Positions 12,471 through 20,909 of a DNA stretch of 46,891 nt are shown one piece after another. The DNA lies in the IMG/VR virus record IMGVR_UViG_3300050821_005090, positions 1 to 46,891 of that record. One strand, given 5' to 3'. A model generated the notes under the pieces. That model had not been told where the DNA came from and searched no databases. It saw only the letters and a program-made list of their open reading frames with translations. Source of the stretch: a virus. A program made the translations under genes and the position numbers. The first letter of the stretch is position 1, and each line of letters opens with the position of its first letter.

Positions 12471-14657
12471 ATGTCTACATCGGGCGGTTCCACCAGCATC
12501 AGCGGCGGTACGGCCGGCATCTTGAAAGATCCGCGTCAGGACGTGGAAGGCAAAGACGAGGGTGTGGATCAACCGGAAGCCGAAACGGAGGACGAGCAAG
12601 AAGAATTGCTGGTTGAGAAAAAGTGGAAGGAGTATGACGACGCCCGCAAGTTCGATGAAAACTTTCGCAAGCAAGTGGCTATCGATCGTAGGTACGCTGC
12701 TGGCACAAGTGATCTGTCTTGGGCTGTTACTACCAATCTTATTGGTGCTTTCATCGATATATTGGTCGCGCTACTGTATGCGCGTAATCCGGATGTATCT
12801 GTACGCAAAGCTCCCCAGGTTGATGAGTCGAATACGTACCAGATTCAAACCTTCGCCCGCACCTTAGAAATCGTTATCTCCAGTCTGTGGCGCAAGGGCA
12901 ATTTGAAAAAGCCCGCGCGCAAAGGCGTGCGCTCTGTGCTCTCCAATGGTGAGGGCTGGTTCAAGGCGACGATGGTGTCTGAGAAGCGCCCTATGCCGGA
13001 AGTCGAACGAGCCTTGAACGATGCACAGGAAACCCACGAGCGCATCATCGCGCAGCAAAAGTTACTGGAAGATCCGGGAGACCGTGACCCTGAAACACTG
13101 GAGGCCGAGAAGGCGGAGAAAGAAGCGCTGATCGAGGAGCTTGAAGAAAAGCTGGAAGTGGCGGTCATCAAGATGTTCGTCATCGACTATGTCGAAACGG
13201 AGAACATGCAAGTTTCGACCGACATCAACTGCATCGAGAACTACACGGATGCGGATTGGATCGCGAACGAACTGTACTTGACCAAAGACGATGCGCTATC
13301 GCGTTTCCCGCGGCTCAAGCCCGAAGACATCAAATCGGCCAAGGCGTATTTTCAGCGGGCGCCGAAAGAATTGACGACGCGCGAGACGGACAACATTTTG
13401 CCGCAGGGCACAATGACAGCGGAGAGTGCGCAGGCGTATACCACTCAGACGAGTGCTACTGAATCTCCGATGTTTCTACGGGCGGTCGAAATTTGGGATC
13501 GGCGTGATAAACAGATTCGCACCATCATCGATGGGGTGAAGAAGTGGGCCAAAAAGCCGTATCCGCCTCCTTATCCGACCAGTCGGTTCTATCCTTATTT
13601 CTACTTCGCATTTTACGAAGTCGACGGTCAGCGGCACGCCCAATCTCTGTCCTGGCGCCTCTACAAATTGCAGGACGAGTACAGCTCATCGAGGTCAAAC
13701 TTCCGCCTTACCCGGGAGAGGAGTATTCCTGGCGTCTTGTTCAACGCGACTATGTTGGACGAGGTGGAAGCGAAGAAATTGGTGGAATCCAAGAGTCAAG
13801 AGTTCACGGCGTTGAGGCCGAGCGACCCCGCTATACCCCTCGCAAACATGTTCGCCGCAAAGCCCGTGCCCGCGATTGATATGAGGCTCTATGATCCTAC
13901 ACTTATCCTCAACGACATGGAGCGCATCAGCGGTGTACAGGAAGCCTTGTCCGCTGCGATCAACTCTCCGGGTAATCCGAAAACTGCTACTGAAGCCAAC
14001 ATCCAGCAAAGCGGAACGCAAGCTCGGACGACTTCTGACCGGGATAACCTGGAGGGAATGCTCACCGACATGGCACAGTACACGGCGGAGCAAGCGCTAC
14101 AATGTCTCGAAACACGAGATGTACAACGGCTGGCTGGCAAGGCGGCGTATTGGCCTTCGGGTATGGATATCGAGGACTTGTTTACCCTAGTCGAGGTTAC
14201 CATCGAGGCGGGGTCCACGGGCAAGCCGCGGCAAGCGACCGACATGCAAGCGTGGGGCACGATCTTGCCGCTGATCCAAAAATCGCTTCAGACGATCGAA
14301 CAAGCCTTTGCATCCGGCAACACGCCGATGGCGAATGCTGAGATCGAACTGGTCAAGGAAACCATGCTGCGCTTGGGCGATGAAAGCGATGTCGAGCGGT
14401 TCATTCCCCGTAAGCCCCCGCCAGGCTCCCCGGGCGCGGGCGGACCGCCCCCGGCGATCACGCCGCAAGTCTCGGTCAGCATCAAAGGCGTCATCGATTC
14501 ATCGACCGCTCAGCAGCTCGTGCAGCCCGCGTTGACGCGCGATGCCGCGAGCGCGCCGCCCCCAACCCCCGCTCCTGGTGGCCAACCGGCCCCAGGTCAA
14601 CCACCACCGTTATCCCCGGCTGGAGCGTCCGCGCCGCCGCCAGGGGCGGGGCCTTGA
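12471..14657 (+). CDS. Portal protein
   Basis: This 728-residue protein matches the large podovirus-type portal in position and features. It has an acidic N-terminus, then DDARKFDENFRKQVAIDRRYAAG, LIGAFIDILVALLYARNPD, a charged coiled-coil insert at about 180-235 and RFYPYFYFAFYEVDGQRH. A long C-terminal helix follows, ending in a proline/glycine-rich tail from about 650. It forms the dodecameric channel at the capsid vertex used for packaging and ejection. It lies between packaging and scaffold genes as usual. Confidence 0.85.
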   Translation: MSTSGGSTSISGGTAGILKDPRQDVEGKDEGVDQPEAETEDEQEELLVEKKWKEYDDARKFDENFRKQVAIDRRYAAGTSDLSWAVTTNLIGAFIDILVALLYARNPDVSVRKAPQVDESNTYQIQTFARTLEIVISSLWRKGNLKKPARKGVRSVLSNGEGWFKATMVSEKRPMPEVERALNDAQETHERIIAQQKLLEDPGDRDPETLEAEKAEKEALIEELEEKLEVAVIKMFVIDYVETENMQVSTDINCIENYTDADWIANELYLTKDDALSRFPRLKPEDIKSAKAYFQRAPKELTTRETDNILPQGTMTAESAQAYTTQTSATESPMFLRAVEIWDRRDKQIRTIIDGVKKWAKKPYPPPYPTSRFYPYFYFAFYEVDGQRHAQSLSWRLYKLQDEYSSSRSNFRLTRERSIPGVLFNATMLDEVEAKKLVESKSQEFTALRPSDPAIPLANMFAAKPVPAIDMRLYDPTLILNDMERISGVQEALSAAINSPGNPKTATEANIQQSGTQARTTSDRDNLEGMLTDMAQYTAEQALQCLETRDVQRLAGKAAYWPSGMDIEDLFTLVEVTIEAGSTGKPRQATDMQAWGTILPLIQKSLQTIEQAFASGNTPMANAEIELVKETMLRLGDESDVERFIPRKPPPGSPGAGGPPPAITPQVSVSIKGVIDSSTAQQLVQPALTRDAASAPPPTPAPGGQPAPGQPPPLSPAGASAPPPGAGP

Positions 14658-14681
14658 TATAACACGACAGGAAGCCCCCAC

Positions 14682-15731
14682 ATGGCCGAAAAAACAGCAA
14701 TGGAAGAAATGGACGAAGCACTTGGCGATGTCGTCGAAGAGCCGGCGTCAGAATTAGAAACGCCTGAAGGCGAAGAGGCGCCAGAGGAAACGTCTGAAGA
14801 AACACCGGAAGGGGAGGAGACGCCTGAAGAGGAAGAAGGCGAAGAGGAACGCGGTCCTAATGGCGAGCGCGAACGCAATCCGGACGGTACGTGGAAAGCA
14901 GCGCCGAAGCTCGATGAGAAAGGCAAGCCGATTGCGGAGCCTAAAAAGCCGGACCCACTCAATGATCCGATTCCGAAGGAGCTGAAGAAAGACACCCAGG
15001 AGCGCATCCGCACGCTGATCGATACCGCCAAGACGGTGACGGCCGAGCGCGATGAGTTGAAAACCAATTTTGACTTCATGGTGAACGGCATTCAAGCCAC
15101 GGGCGCAACGCCTGCGCAGTATGGCGAGACGCTCTCATGGCTCGCGCTTTTCAACAGTGGCGACCCGAAGCAGCAGGAGAAAGCCCTTGAGCTGGTTGAA
15201 AACGTTGCCGAACGACTCGCTACCCTTCTCGGAAAAGAACGCGCTATTGGCGATCCGTTGGGGGCTCATGCGGATCTCAAAGAGGCGGTGCGAACTGGAA
15301 AGCTCACTCCAGAGTTTGCAAAAGAAATTGCACGAACTCGTAACGGCCAGCAATTCCGCACGGAACTCACCACGAGCGCGACTCAGGAGCAGCAGCGCCA
15401 GCAGCAAGCGCAGCGTGAAGAGGCGGATGGGCGCAAAGCGCTTACCGAGCTAGAACAAACGCTGATCGCAAGTGATCCTGATTACGCGCGCAAGAAGGCA
15501 ATTCTGGTTCCGGCGTTGAAGCCTTTGATGTTGACGGTCCCGTGGCCGCAGCGGAAGGATAAATTCTTGGAGGCATATAAAAACTTGAAGCTCCCGAAAG
15601 CCGCGCCCAAGAAAGAGATACCGGCGAACCAGCCGCTACGGGCGGGCAAGCAGCCGGCCGGGGGGCAGACTCGGGCGCCTGCGAATGCGTTGGAAGCGAT
15701 GAATGCAGCCCTCTCAGGAATGAACAAATGA
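14682..15731 (+). CDS. Scaffolding protein
   Basis: The 349-residue protein is highly charged. Residues 1-70 are mostly Glu with Pro/Thr; NPDGTWK and a Lys-rich linker follow. A long helical stretch contains DTQERIRTLIDTAKTVTAE and, at about 235-255, a Gln-rich TQEQQRQQQAQ. This composition, the portal-scaffold-capsid order and the size fit a podovirus scaffold that guides procapsid assembly. Its stop overlaps the first glycosyltransferase start (ATGA). Confidence 0.8.
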   Translation: MAEKTAMEEMDEALGDVVEEPASELETPEGEEAPEETSEETPEGEETPEEEEGEEERGPNGERERNPDGTWKAAPKLDEKGKPIAEPKKPDPLNDPIPKELKKDTQERIRTLIDTAKTVTAERDELKTNFDFMVNGIQATGATPAQYGETLSWLALFNSGDPKQQEKALELVENVAERLATLLGKERAIGDPLGAHADLKEAVRTGKLTPEFAKEIARTRNGQQFRTELTTSATQEQQRQQQAQREEADGRKALTELEQTLIASDPDYARKKAILVPALKPLMLTVPWPQRKDKFLEAYKNLKLPKAAPKKEIPANQPLRAGKQPAGGQTRAPANALEAMNAALSGMNK

Positions 15732-16444
15732 AAAACTACAGCAAGGTTTTAATTGCAACGCCAATCAGGGGCAACACCACCATCACGCTCTACACGGCCG
15801 GCATGCTGGCCTCCACCGGTTTGCACGGCGGCTGGCTCCCCTTGGCAGGGCAGTCGGATATTTACGTCGCGCGCAACGTCTTGGCGAATGAATTTTTGCG
15901 CCGTACCGAATACGATACGATGATCTGTATCGACAGCGATATGGGGTTTTCGCGCACCGATCTGCAAAACCTGATCGATACGGAGGAACCTTTCGTCAGC
16001 GGGTTGTATACGGATAAGTGCCAGCCGCCGATGCCGTTCTGTCGCGATAATGCCGGCATGCAGGTGCCGCTGGAGGACATCCCGCGGCAGGGGATGCTCA
16101 AGGCGCGGTTTGTTCCGGGCGGCTTTTTGAAGATCGATCGCACGGTGCTACAAACGCTGATTGACAAAAAGTTGGTGGCTTCTTATGGAAAAGGTACTTT
16201 TTATCATTTCTTTTTTGGTCGCATTGCGCTCGATAATCTACTCTCAGAGGACTACTCCTTTTCAGATTTAGTTTATAGCGCCGGCATTCAGCCGTGGATC
16301 AATTGCGGTATTCGCTTGAGCCACGATGGCCGCACGTTGGACCCGCAACCGCCGCAGCCTAAGACAGATACCATAACGACGGAAACAATTGCGTTGCCGC
16401 CGCCTGCGAGTTTGAACGGAGCGAGCGCGCATGCAGACGCTTGA
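15728..16444 (+). CDS. GT-A fold glycosyltransferase 1, 238 aa
   Basis: It begins VLIATPIRG, followed by SDIYVARNVLANEFL and the metal-binding CIDSDMGF (DSD at 69-71), then FVSGLYTDK. These are marks of a compact GT-A glycosyltransferase related to ANP1-like enzymes found in phages. The last 30 residues are a Pro/Thr tail. It starts within the scaffold stop and is overlapped at its end by the HNH gene. Likely role: adding a sugar to a virion or other phage product; the acceptor cannot be read. Confidence 0.78.
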   Translation: MKNYSKVLIATPIRGNTTITLYTAGMLASTGLHGGWLPLAGQSDIYVARNVLANEFLRRTEYDTMICIDSDMGFSRTDLQNLIDTEEPFVSGLYTDKCQPPMPFCRDNAGMQVPLEDIPRQGMLKARFVPGGFLKIDRTVLQTLIDKKLVASYGKGTFYHFFFGRIALDNLLSEDYSFSDLVYSAGIQPWINCGIRLSHDGRTLDPQPPQPKTDTITTETIALPPPASLNGASAHADA

Positions 16445-16916
16445 AGAAAAACGCGCACGTAATCGTGCATACAACCGCAAACGTTACGCAGCGAATCCGG
16501 CAAAAGTGCTTGCTAGTAATCGTAAATGGGCCGTAGCTAACCCAGAAAATATGCGCGCGAACGGTCGCAGATATTATGCAGCAAACAAAGAAAAGGAGCG
16601 CGATAGGAAGCACGAGGCTTATGCGGCAAACCCAAAGAAGTATCTTGCACGCGCTAAAAAATGGCATGCAGCAAACTTAGATAGATCACGTGCGAAGCGT
16701 CGCAAGCGTCAAGGGTTGCCCCTTCCGACACGGCCGATGCCTGAATTGTGCGAGATGAATTGCGGACGTAAGGCGGTACATCTTGACCACTGCCATATTA
16801 CGGGTGTTTTTCGCGGCTGGCTTTGTTACGGATGTAATTTAGGCTTGGGGGCGCTTGGTGATACAGCGGAAAGTTTGCGTAATGGCCTTGATTACTTAGC
16901 TCGGGTTGGGGTATGA
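16431..16916 (+). CDS. Endonuclease VII-like HNH nuclease
   Basis: The N-terminal 90 residues repeat a basic YAANPxK/RKWxAANP motif typical of DNA-binding extensions. The C-terminal domain has C107 and C111, HLDHCHITG (H117, D119, H120, H122), RGWLCYGCN (C132, C135, N136) and LGDTAESL, the recombination endonuclease VII signature. It overlaps the preceding glycosyltransferase by 14 bases and the next by ATGA. It could resolve branched DNA before packaging, or be a mobile HNH gene that entered the glycosyltransferase pair. Lower GC than its neighbours favours the latter. Confidence 0.85.
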   Translation: MQTLEEKRARNRAYNRKRYAANPAKVLASNRKWAVANPENMRANGRRYYAANKEKERDRKHEAYAANPKKYLARAKKWHAANLDRSRAKRRKRQGLPLPTRPMPELCEMNCGRKAVHLDHCHITGVFRGWLCYGCNLGLGALGDTAESLRNGLDYLARVGV

Positions 16917-17785
16917 AAAATCTGTCAATTTGTATCCCGACATACGGCAGAGACCCATGGCTGGCCTGGACGCTAGAACGAACGGCTGCCGATTTTCCTG
17001 ATGCGAAGCTCATAGTATCTGATAACGGTAGAAGTGAGATCACATTGCCACCTGGAACTCGGTACATTCGTCAAGCAGGTAACGTAGCGCAGGGGGGCAT
17101 CGGCCCCTTCCCCAATATGCGTGCTGCGCTCCTGGCGTCTCACACTAAGTATTGCATGTACTTGGGCGATGATGACTATCTGTTGCCTGGCGAAGTAGCC
17201 AAGGGCGTGGACTTTCTCGACCATCACCCGGACGTACTCGCTTACTTTGCCCCGTGCCAGCTCTATGATGAAGTCGAGCAGAAACCCGCATGGGATGCGT
17301 TCTACGTAGCAGAAGATGAAACCTTCACGCGGGCCGACACGCTTTGGAATTTTGTGATGCATAAGCACGTCTGGCCCGAGCATGCGATTTATCGCCGGGA
17401 TCGGCTCGATGAAATCATGCAGCCGCGCGTTAATGCCTATTGGTGCTTCGTGGATCTGGCGAATGCGGCGCTGCGCGGTCCTGTTCATTTTGCGAAGACG
17501 CCTTACTATCGCAATCTGACCCAGCACCCCATCGGCCCGCGCGTTAAGTTAGGCGATCAGCAGTGTTTGACGGATTTTGATGCGTATCGCGCAGGGCTTG
17601 AAGTGTTAGCACATGATCTCTTCCCGCAAGCGGGCACCGACTTGGATTTGAAGAAAAATTTGAACGAGATGATCCGGCAATTCATCTGGTCGCGCTATGA
17701 AGTGGCTTCACGCATCCTGACTGCGCAGGGTAGACTGCCTGAAGCGGATGTGCTAAAGAAGCGCATGGCGATGACCGGCTACTAG
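16913..17785 (+). CDS. Family 2 glycosyltransferase, 290 aa
   Basis: Residues 1-120 are a GT2 catalytic core: LSICIPTYGR at 4-13, LIVSDNGR at 33-40 and LGDDDYLLPGE with GDDD at 85-88. The rest is a longer C-terminal domain with many aromatic residues. Its start overlaps the HNH stop. With the other glycosyltransferase it forms a likely two-enzyme glycan module next to the capsid genes. Confidence 0.85.
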   Translation: MKNLSICIPTYGRDPWLAWTLERTAADFPDAKLIVSDNGRSEITLPPGTRYIRQAGNVAQGGIGPFPNMRAALLASHTKYCMYLGDDDYLLPGEVAKGVDFLDHHPDVLAYFAPCQLYDEVEQKPAWDAFYVAEDETFTRADTLWNFVMHKHVWPEHAIYRRDRLDEIMQPRVNAYWCFVDLANAALRGPVHFAKTPYYRNLTQHPIGPRVKLGDQQCLTDFDAYRAGLEVLAHDLFPQAGTDLDLKKNLNEMIRQFIWSRYEVASRILTAQGRLPEADVLKKRMAMTGY

Positions 17786-17796
17786 GAGAAACCGTA

Positions 17797-18258
17797 ATGG
17801 CAATGGTGACAATGACATCCAAGGTCAAGAGCGAGAAGGGCTCGTCCACCGGCTCGCTCGCGCGGGATAACACCGAGCATCAGCGACCGCCCACGGTGTA
17901 TCTGGAGCACCACCACTTGGAAAAGCTGGGGCTCACCAAGATGCCCGCTGTAGGCTCCAAGATTCACATCCACGGGCTCGCGCATGTGGGCGCGACCAGC
18001 GAGAATCAGGAAACGCCGCCAAGCGGCGGCAAGGCGCCCGGGAAAGAAGGCTCGACCAAGCGCAGCATGACGCTGCATTTTCACAAGATGGAAATCGGTC
18101 GTGACAACAGTGAAGTGGATCAAGATGCCGAGAAAGCCAAGGGCGCCAAAGCGGAAATGGACAAAGCCTTGAAGCGCGAAGAAGGCGGCAAGAAGTCCAC
18201 GGAATCCGAGGGCGAAGAGGACGGCGGCGGGGACGTGCCGAGAGGCGGAGAAGACTAG
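17797..18258 (+). CDS. Capsid staple protein
   Basis: The 153-residue protein contains PPTVYLEHHHLEKLG, then MPAVGSKIHIHGLAHVGATSE and later MTLHFHKMEI. I recognise this series from small capsid staple or cement proteins encoded just before the major capsid gene. The C-terminal 50 residues are very acidic and glycine-rich. It should reinforce contacts between capsid subunits. An AGGAG ribosome site lies upstream. Confidence 0.75.
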   Translation: MAMVTMTSKVKSEKGSSTGSLARDNTEHQRPPTVYLEHHHLEKLGLTKMPAVGSKIHIHGLAHVGATSENQETPPSGGKAPGKEGSTKRSMTLHFHKMEIGRDNSEVDQDAEKAKGAKAEMDKALKREEGGKKSTESEGEEDGGGDVPRGGED

Positions 18259-18262
18259 CGAT

Positions 18263-18290
18263 TTGACACGTGATCCTCTCTTGGCATAGT
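18263..18290 (+). promoter_or_regulatory. Sigma70-type promoter before the capsid gene
   Basis: TTGACA (18263-18268), a 16-base spacer and CATAGT (18285-18290) lie between the staple and capsid genes. It uses the same -35 and the same 16-base spacing as the early promoter repeats. The 125-base leader up to 18415 contains no gene. Confidence 0.6.
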
Positions 18291-18415
18291 CTCCGCAATA
18301 TCGATGGCTGCAGCCTGTGACTTGAGTGGGTCCTGACAACGAGGACGGCGCCCCACAAATTCTGAACGGCCTCTCAGGAAGAACCCCTAGTGTTTTTCCT
18401 TTTGGGAGTCATAAC

Positions 18416-19486
18416 ATGCCGTTTACCTCAGAGCAGCTCCAATACGCCGGTACAGCTGCGATCAATTACTTTCTCCGTAACGACCCGATTGACCAGGTTA
18501 ACGTCGCTCGGCCTCTCATCAAAAAGTTGATGGAGGAAAAGAAGCCCTACATCGGCGGGCTCCAGTATGTCGTGGAGCAGCTGCGTTACAGCAACGACTC
18601 GAATTTCCAGTCCTACTTCGGGGACACTCAGGTTACGTATAACCGGAAGCGCACCCTTCAACAGGTCAAGTACACATGGGGGTCGTTTCATGACGGTTTC
18701 GGCCTTAACGAAGATGAACTGACGCAAAACGGTATCGTCATGACGGACGATAAATCGAACGTCCCGAGCGAGGCCGAGAAAGTTCAGCTCACCAATCTTC
18801 TGCAGGAGAACAGCGAGACGTTGAAGCTGGGCTTTCAAGAAAACTTTGACTACATGCTGCATCTGGACGGCACGCAGTCAGCGACCAACATCCCGGGCCT
18901 CGACCTTCTGGTATCGACCGTTCCGACAACCTCTCAAGTCGTCGGCGGCTTGGATCAGTCGATCTACACCTGGTGGCAGAACACGGCGATCACTGGCATC
19001 TCGACGACTACGGCCGGAAATTTGACGCAGCAGATGGAAATCGGCTGGCGCGACTGCACCCGGTATGGCGGCATGGCGCCGAACTACATCCTGGTCGGTG
19101 AACTCTTTCTGGACGCTTACCGGCTCGATGCGAAGAACACCATCAATCGCACGGTGTACATGAAGGATGACGCCGAGCCGACCAAGCTCGACGCCTCGGT
19201 GGGTGAAGGCATTCGCACCGGCATGTATTTCAAGAATGTCGAAATCATTTGGGACCCGGTGATGACGGTGCTCGACGGCCTGTACGCCCCCGCGATCCCG
19301 TGGGAGAAGCGCTGCTACTTCCTGAACACGAAGTTCTTGAAACTGCGCCCCATTCAAGGGCACTGGATGATCAATCGCACGCCCCCGCGGGTGTACGACC
19401 GGTACGTCCACTACTTCGCATTGACGGCGAAGGCGGCACTCACCACGGGCAAGCGCAACGCGCACGCCGTTCTCAGCATTCAATAA
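18416..19486 (+). CDS. Major capsid protein
   Basis: I start at MPFTSEQLQYAG because a GGGAG ribosome site precedes it; the frame is open to 18326, but that extension is not capsid-like. The 356-residue protein shows the usual capsid series IDQVNVARPL, FGDTQVTYNRKRTLQQVKYTWG and WMINRTPPRVYDRYVHYFALTA. Size and context fit an HK97-fold coat of a podovirus. The product should be the most abundant late protein, which agrees with a private promoter. Confidence 0.88.
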   Translation: MPFTSEQLQYAGTAAINYFLRNDPIDQVNVARPLIKKLMEEKKPYIGGLQYVVEQLRYSNDSNFQSYFGDTQVTYNRKRTLQQVKYTWGSFHDGFGLNEDELTQNGIVMTDDKSNVPSEAEKVQLTNLLQENSETLKLGFQENFDYMLHLDGTQSATNIPGLDLLVSTVPTTSQVVGGLDQSIYTWWQNTAITGISTTTAGNLTQQMEIGWRDCTRYGGMAPNYILVGELFLDAYRLDAKNTINRTVYMKDDAEPTKLDASVGEGIRTGMYFKNVEIIWDPVMTVLDGLYAPAIPWEKRCYFLNTKFLKLRPIQGHWMINRTPPRVYDRYVHYFALTAKAALTTGKRNAHAVLSIQ

Positions 19487-19498
19487 GGGGCAGCACAC

Positions 19499-20191
19499 AT
19501 GCAACTTTTACTGACGACAGCAACGGCGGCGGGCACCCAGCCGATCTATCTTCCCTACGACAAGGCGCCCGTGCCCTTTGGCGATCCCCTGGCGGCAACC
19601 TGGACCGCCGCGACGCCCACGGTGGTCACGGTGCCGGGGTATCTGCCGACCAATGGCGATGCGGTGGCACTCTCGATCGCAGGCACGTCGGGGTTCCTGA
19701 CCTCGCTCGCAGGCTTGACCACGATCTCGGCGCAGCTCAACACCACGTACTACGTGTCCTCGGCCTCGACCGACACCTTTACGCTCTCGACGCAGAAGGC
19801 ATCCGCTGCGACGCCGGCCGGGGTCTTGTCGATGATCACGACGGGCATGCAATTGGGTGGACAGAACTTCGTTCACTTGCTTTCCAATCAGCCGGACGGC
19901 CCGACGCTGCCGTTCAAGCCCAATAACACGGTGCTCGCCATGAATGGCGGTGCGGCGGGCATTGGCTCTTTCGGGTTCTCAGGACCGATCACGATCTTGG
20001 GCGCTCCGGATCTGAACACGGTGCTGGCAACGGGTACCTACGGAGCGCCGCTTGGCCCCAATGCCTTGGGCACCACGGGGTGGAACGTCATCGGCACCAT
20101 CGGGTTTGGCACGCCGAAACTGGTGACGTTGGGCTATGATTGGATCGTGGCGTCCGGTTCGACCTCGACGCTGATTCTGCTTCAAAACTAA
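19499..20191 (+). CDS. Probable head decoration or head-associated protein, 230 aa
   Basis: The sequence is rich in Thr, Gly and Val and looks all-beta. The middle (PGYLPTNGDAVALSIAG, then TYYVSSASTDTFTLS) matches a domain often seen in phage structural proteins and binding adhesins. It follows the capsid gene by 12 bases behind GGGGCAGC. A capsid decoration role is inferred from context only. Confidence 0.62.
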   Translation: MQLLLTTATAAGTQPIYLPYDKAPVPFGDPLAATWTAATPTVVTVPGYLPTNGDAVALSIAGTSGFLTSLAGLTTISAQLNTTYYVSSASTDTFTLSTQKASAATPAGVLSMITTGMQLGGQNFVHLLSNQPDGPTLPFKPNNTVLAMNGGAAGIGSFGFSGPITILGAPDLNTVLATGTYGAPLGPNALGTTGWNVIGTIGFGTPKLVTLGYDWIVASGSTSTLILLQN

Positions 20192-20202
20192 GAGGGGCCT
20201 CT

Positions 20203-20610
20203 ATGCTGCGCTACGAAAGAGTGAAAGTGACTCGCGATACCAACACGGTACACAACCGCGAGGTTCCGCCGTGGGAAATCCCGATGCTAGAGCATCTCTT
20301 TGGTGATGAAGGCAACGTGGTGCGCACGGGCGAGTTCGTCACGCCAACGCCTGGCAAGCTGATCAATCAGGGCGATTACCCGGATGCCAAAGTGGAGTTG
20401 AAGCGCTTGATCGATGCGTACAAGGGCGATCCGAAAAGCGGCATCCCGTACGCGATTTCCGTGTATGGCAACGGCCGGCAAGGCGAACGCGCCTTGCAGA
20501 AACTGATTGATGAGGCGCGCGAAGCGGATGAGGAGGCCGCGATTGCCGCGCAGCCCTCTCGCATTCGCAGAAACGGCCGCGCGCGGCCCGTGGACAGTCT
20601 ATTGGCTTGA
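20203..20610 (+). CDS. Hypothetical head-region protein, 135 aa
   Basis: I use the ATG at 20203 with AGAGGGG in front. An earlier in-frame ATG would overlap the previous gene. The protein has REVPPWEIPMLEHLFGDEGNV at about 18-38, AYKGDPKSGIPYAISVYG, and a basic C-terminal tail. It resembles uncharacterised proteins downstream of podovirus capsid genes. Function unknown. Confidence 0.68.
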   Translation: MLRYERVKVTRDTNTVHNREVPPWEIPMLEHLFGDEGNVVRTGEFVTPTPGKLINQGDYPDAKVELKRLIDAYKGDPKSGIPYAISVYGNGRQGERALQKLIDEAREADEEAAIAAQPSRIRRNGRARPVDSLLA

Positions 20611-20639
20611 GTGGGGCTCCTATCGATGGATAGGGTTCA

Positions 20640-20669
20640 CGGCCCCGAGCCTTGCTCGGGGCCGTTTTT
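20640..20669 (+). terminator. Rho-independent terminator after the capsid cluster
   Basis: CGGCCCCGAGC and GCTCGGGGCCG pair perfectly around CTT and are followed by TTTTTC. It ends the capsid transcription unit; tail genes downstream then depend on read-through or another start. Confidence 0.92.
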
Positions 20670-20687
20670 CTTTGAAAGGAGCAACTT

Positions 20688-20906
20688 ATGGTGCTGCCGA
20701 TTGGGAATGGAGATATTTTTGACCCCAATGCGTGGACCAATACGACTTCAACGCTAGGAGTTGGCGTCATTGCTTCAGCAGTAGCCCAAGGAGACATTGT
20801 GAACCCCAATGCTTGGAACACAGGGTCGATAACGACATTTAGCATTCTTCTTACCGAACTTGGGTTTCCGATCACGGCAGAAACCGGCGAATTTATTTTG
20901 GTGTAA
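20688..20906 (+). CDS. Small protein with internal repeat, 72 aa
   Basis: GDIFDPNAWTN and GDIVNPNAWNT are internal repeats about 30 residues apart. AAGGAG precedes the ATG. It lies just before the tailspike gene and may be a small tail-associated protein; function unknown. Confidence 0.62.
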   Translation: MVLPIGNGDIFDPNAWTNTTSTLGVGVIASAVAQGDIVNPNAWNTGSITTFSILLTELGFPITAETGEFILV

Positions 20907-20909
20907 CGC

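Noticed and set aside
16431-16916. Diversity-generating retroelement or CRISPR in the genome
   Set aside because: No reverse transcriptase, template/variable repeat pair or spaced palindromic repeats were found anywhere.
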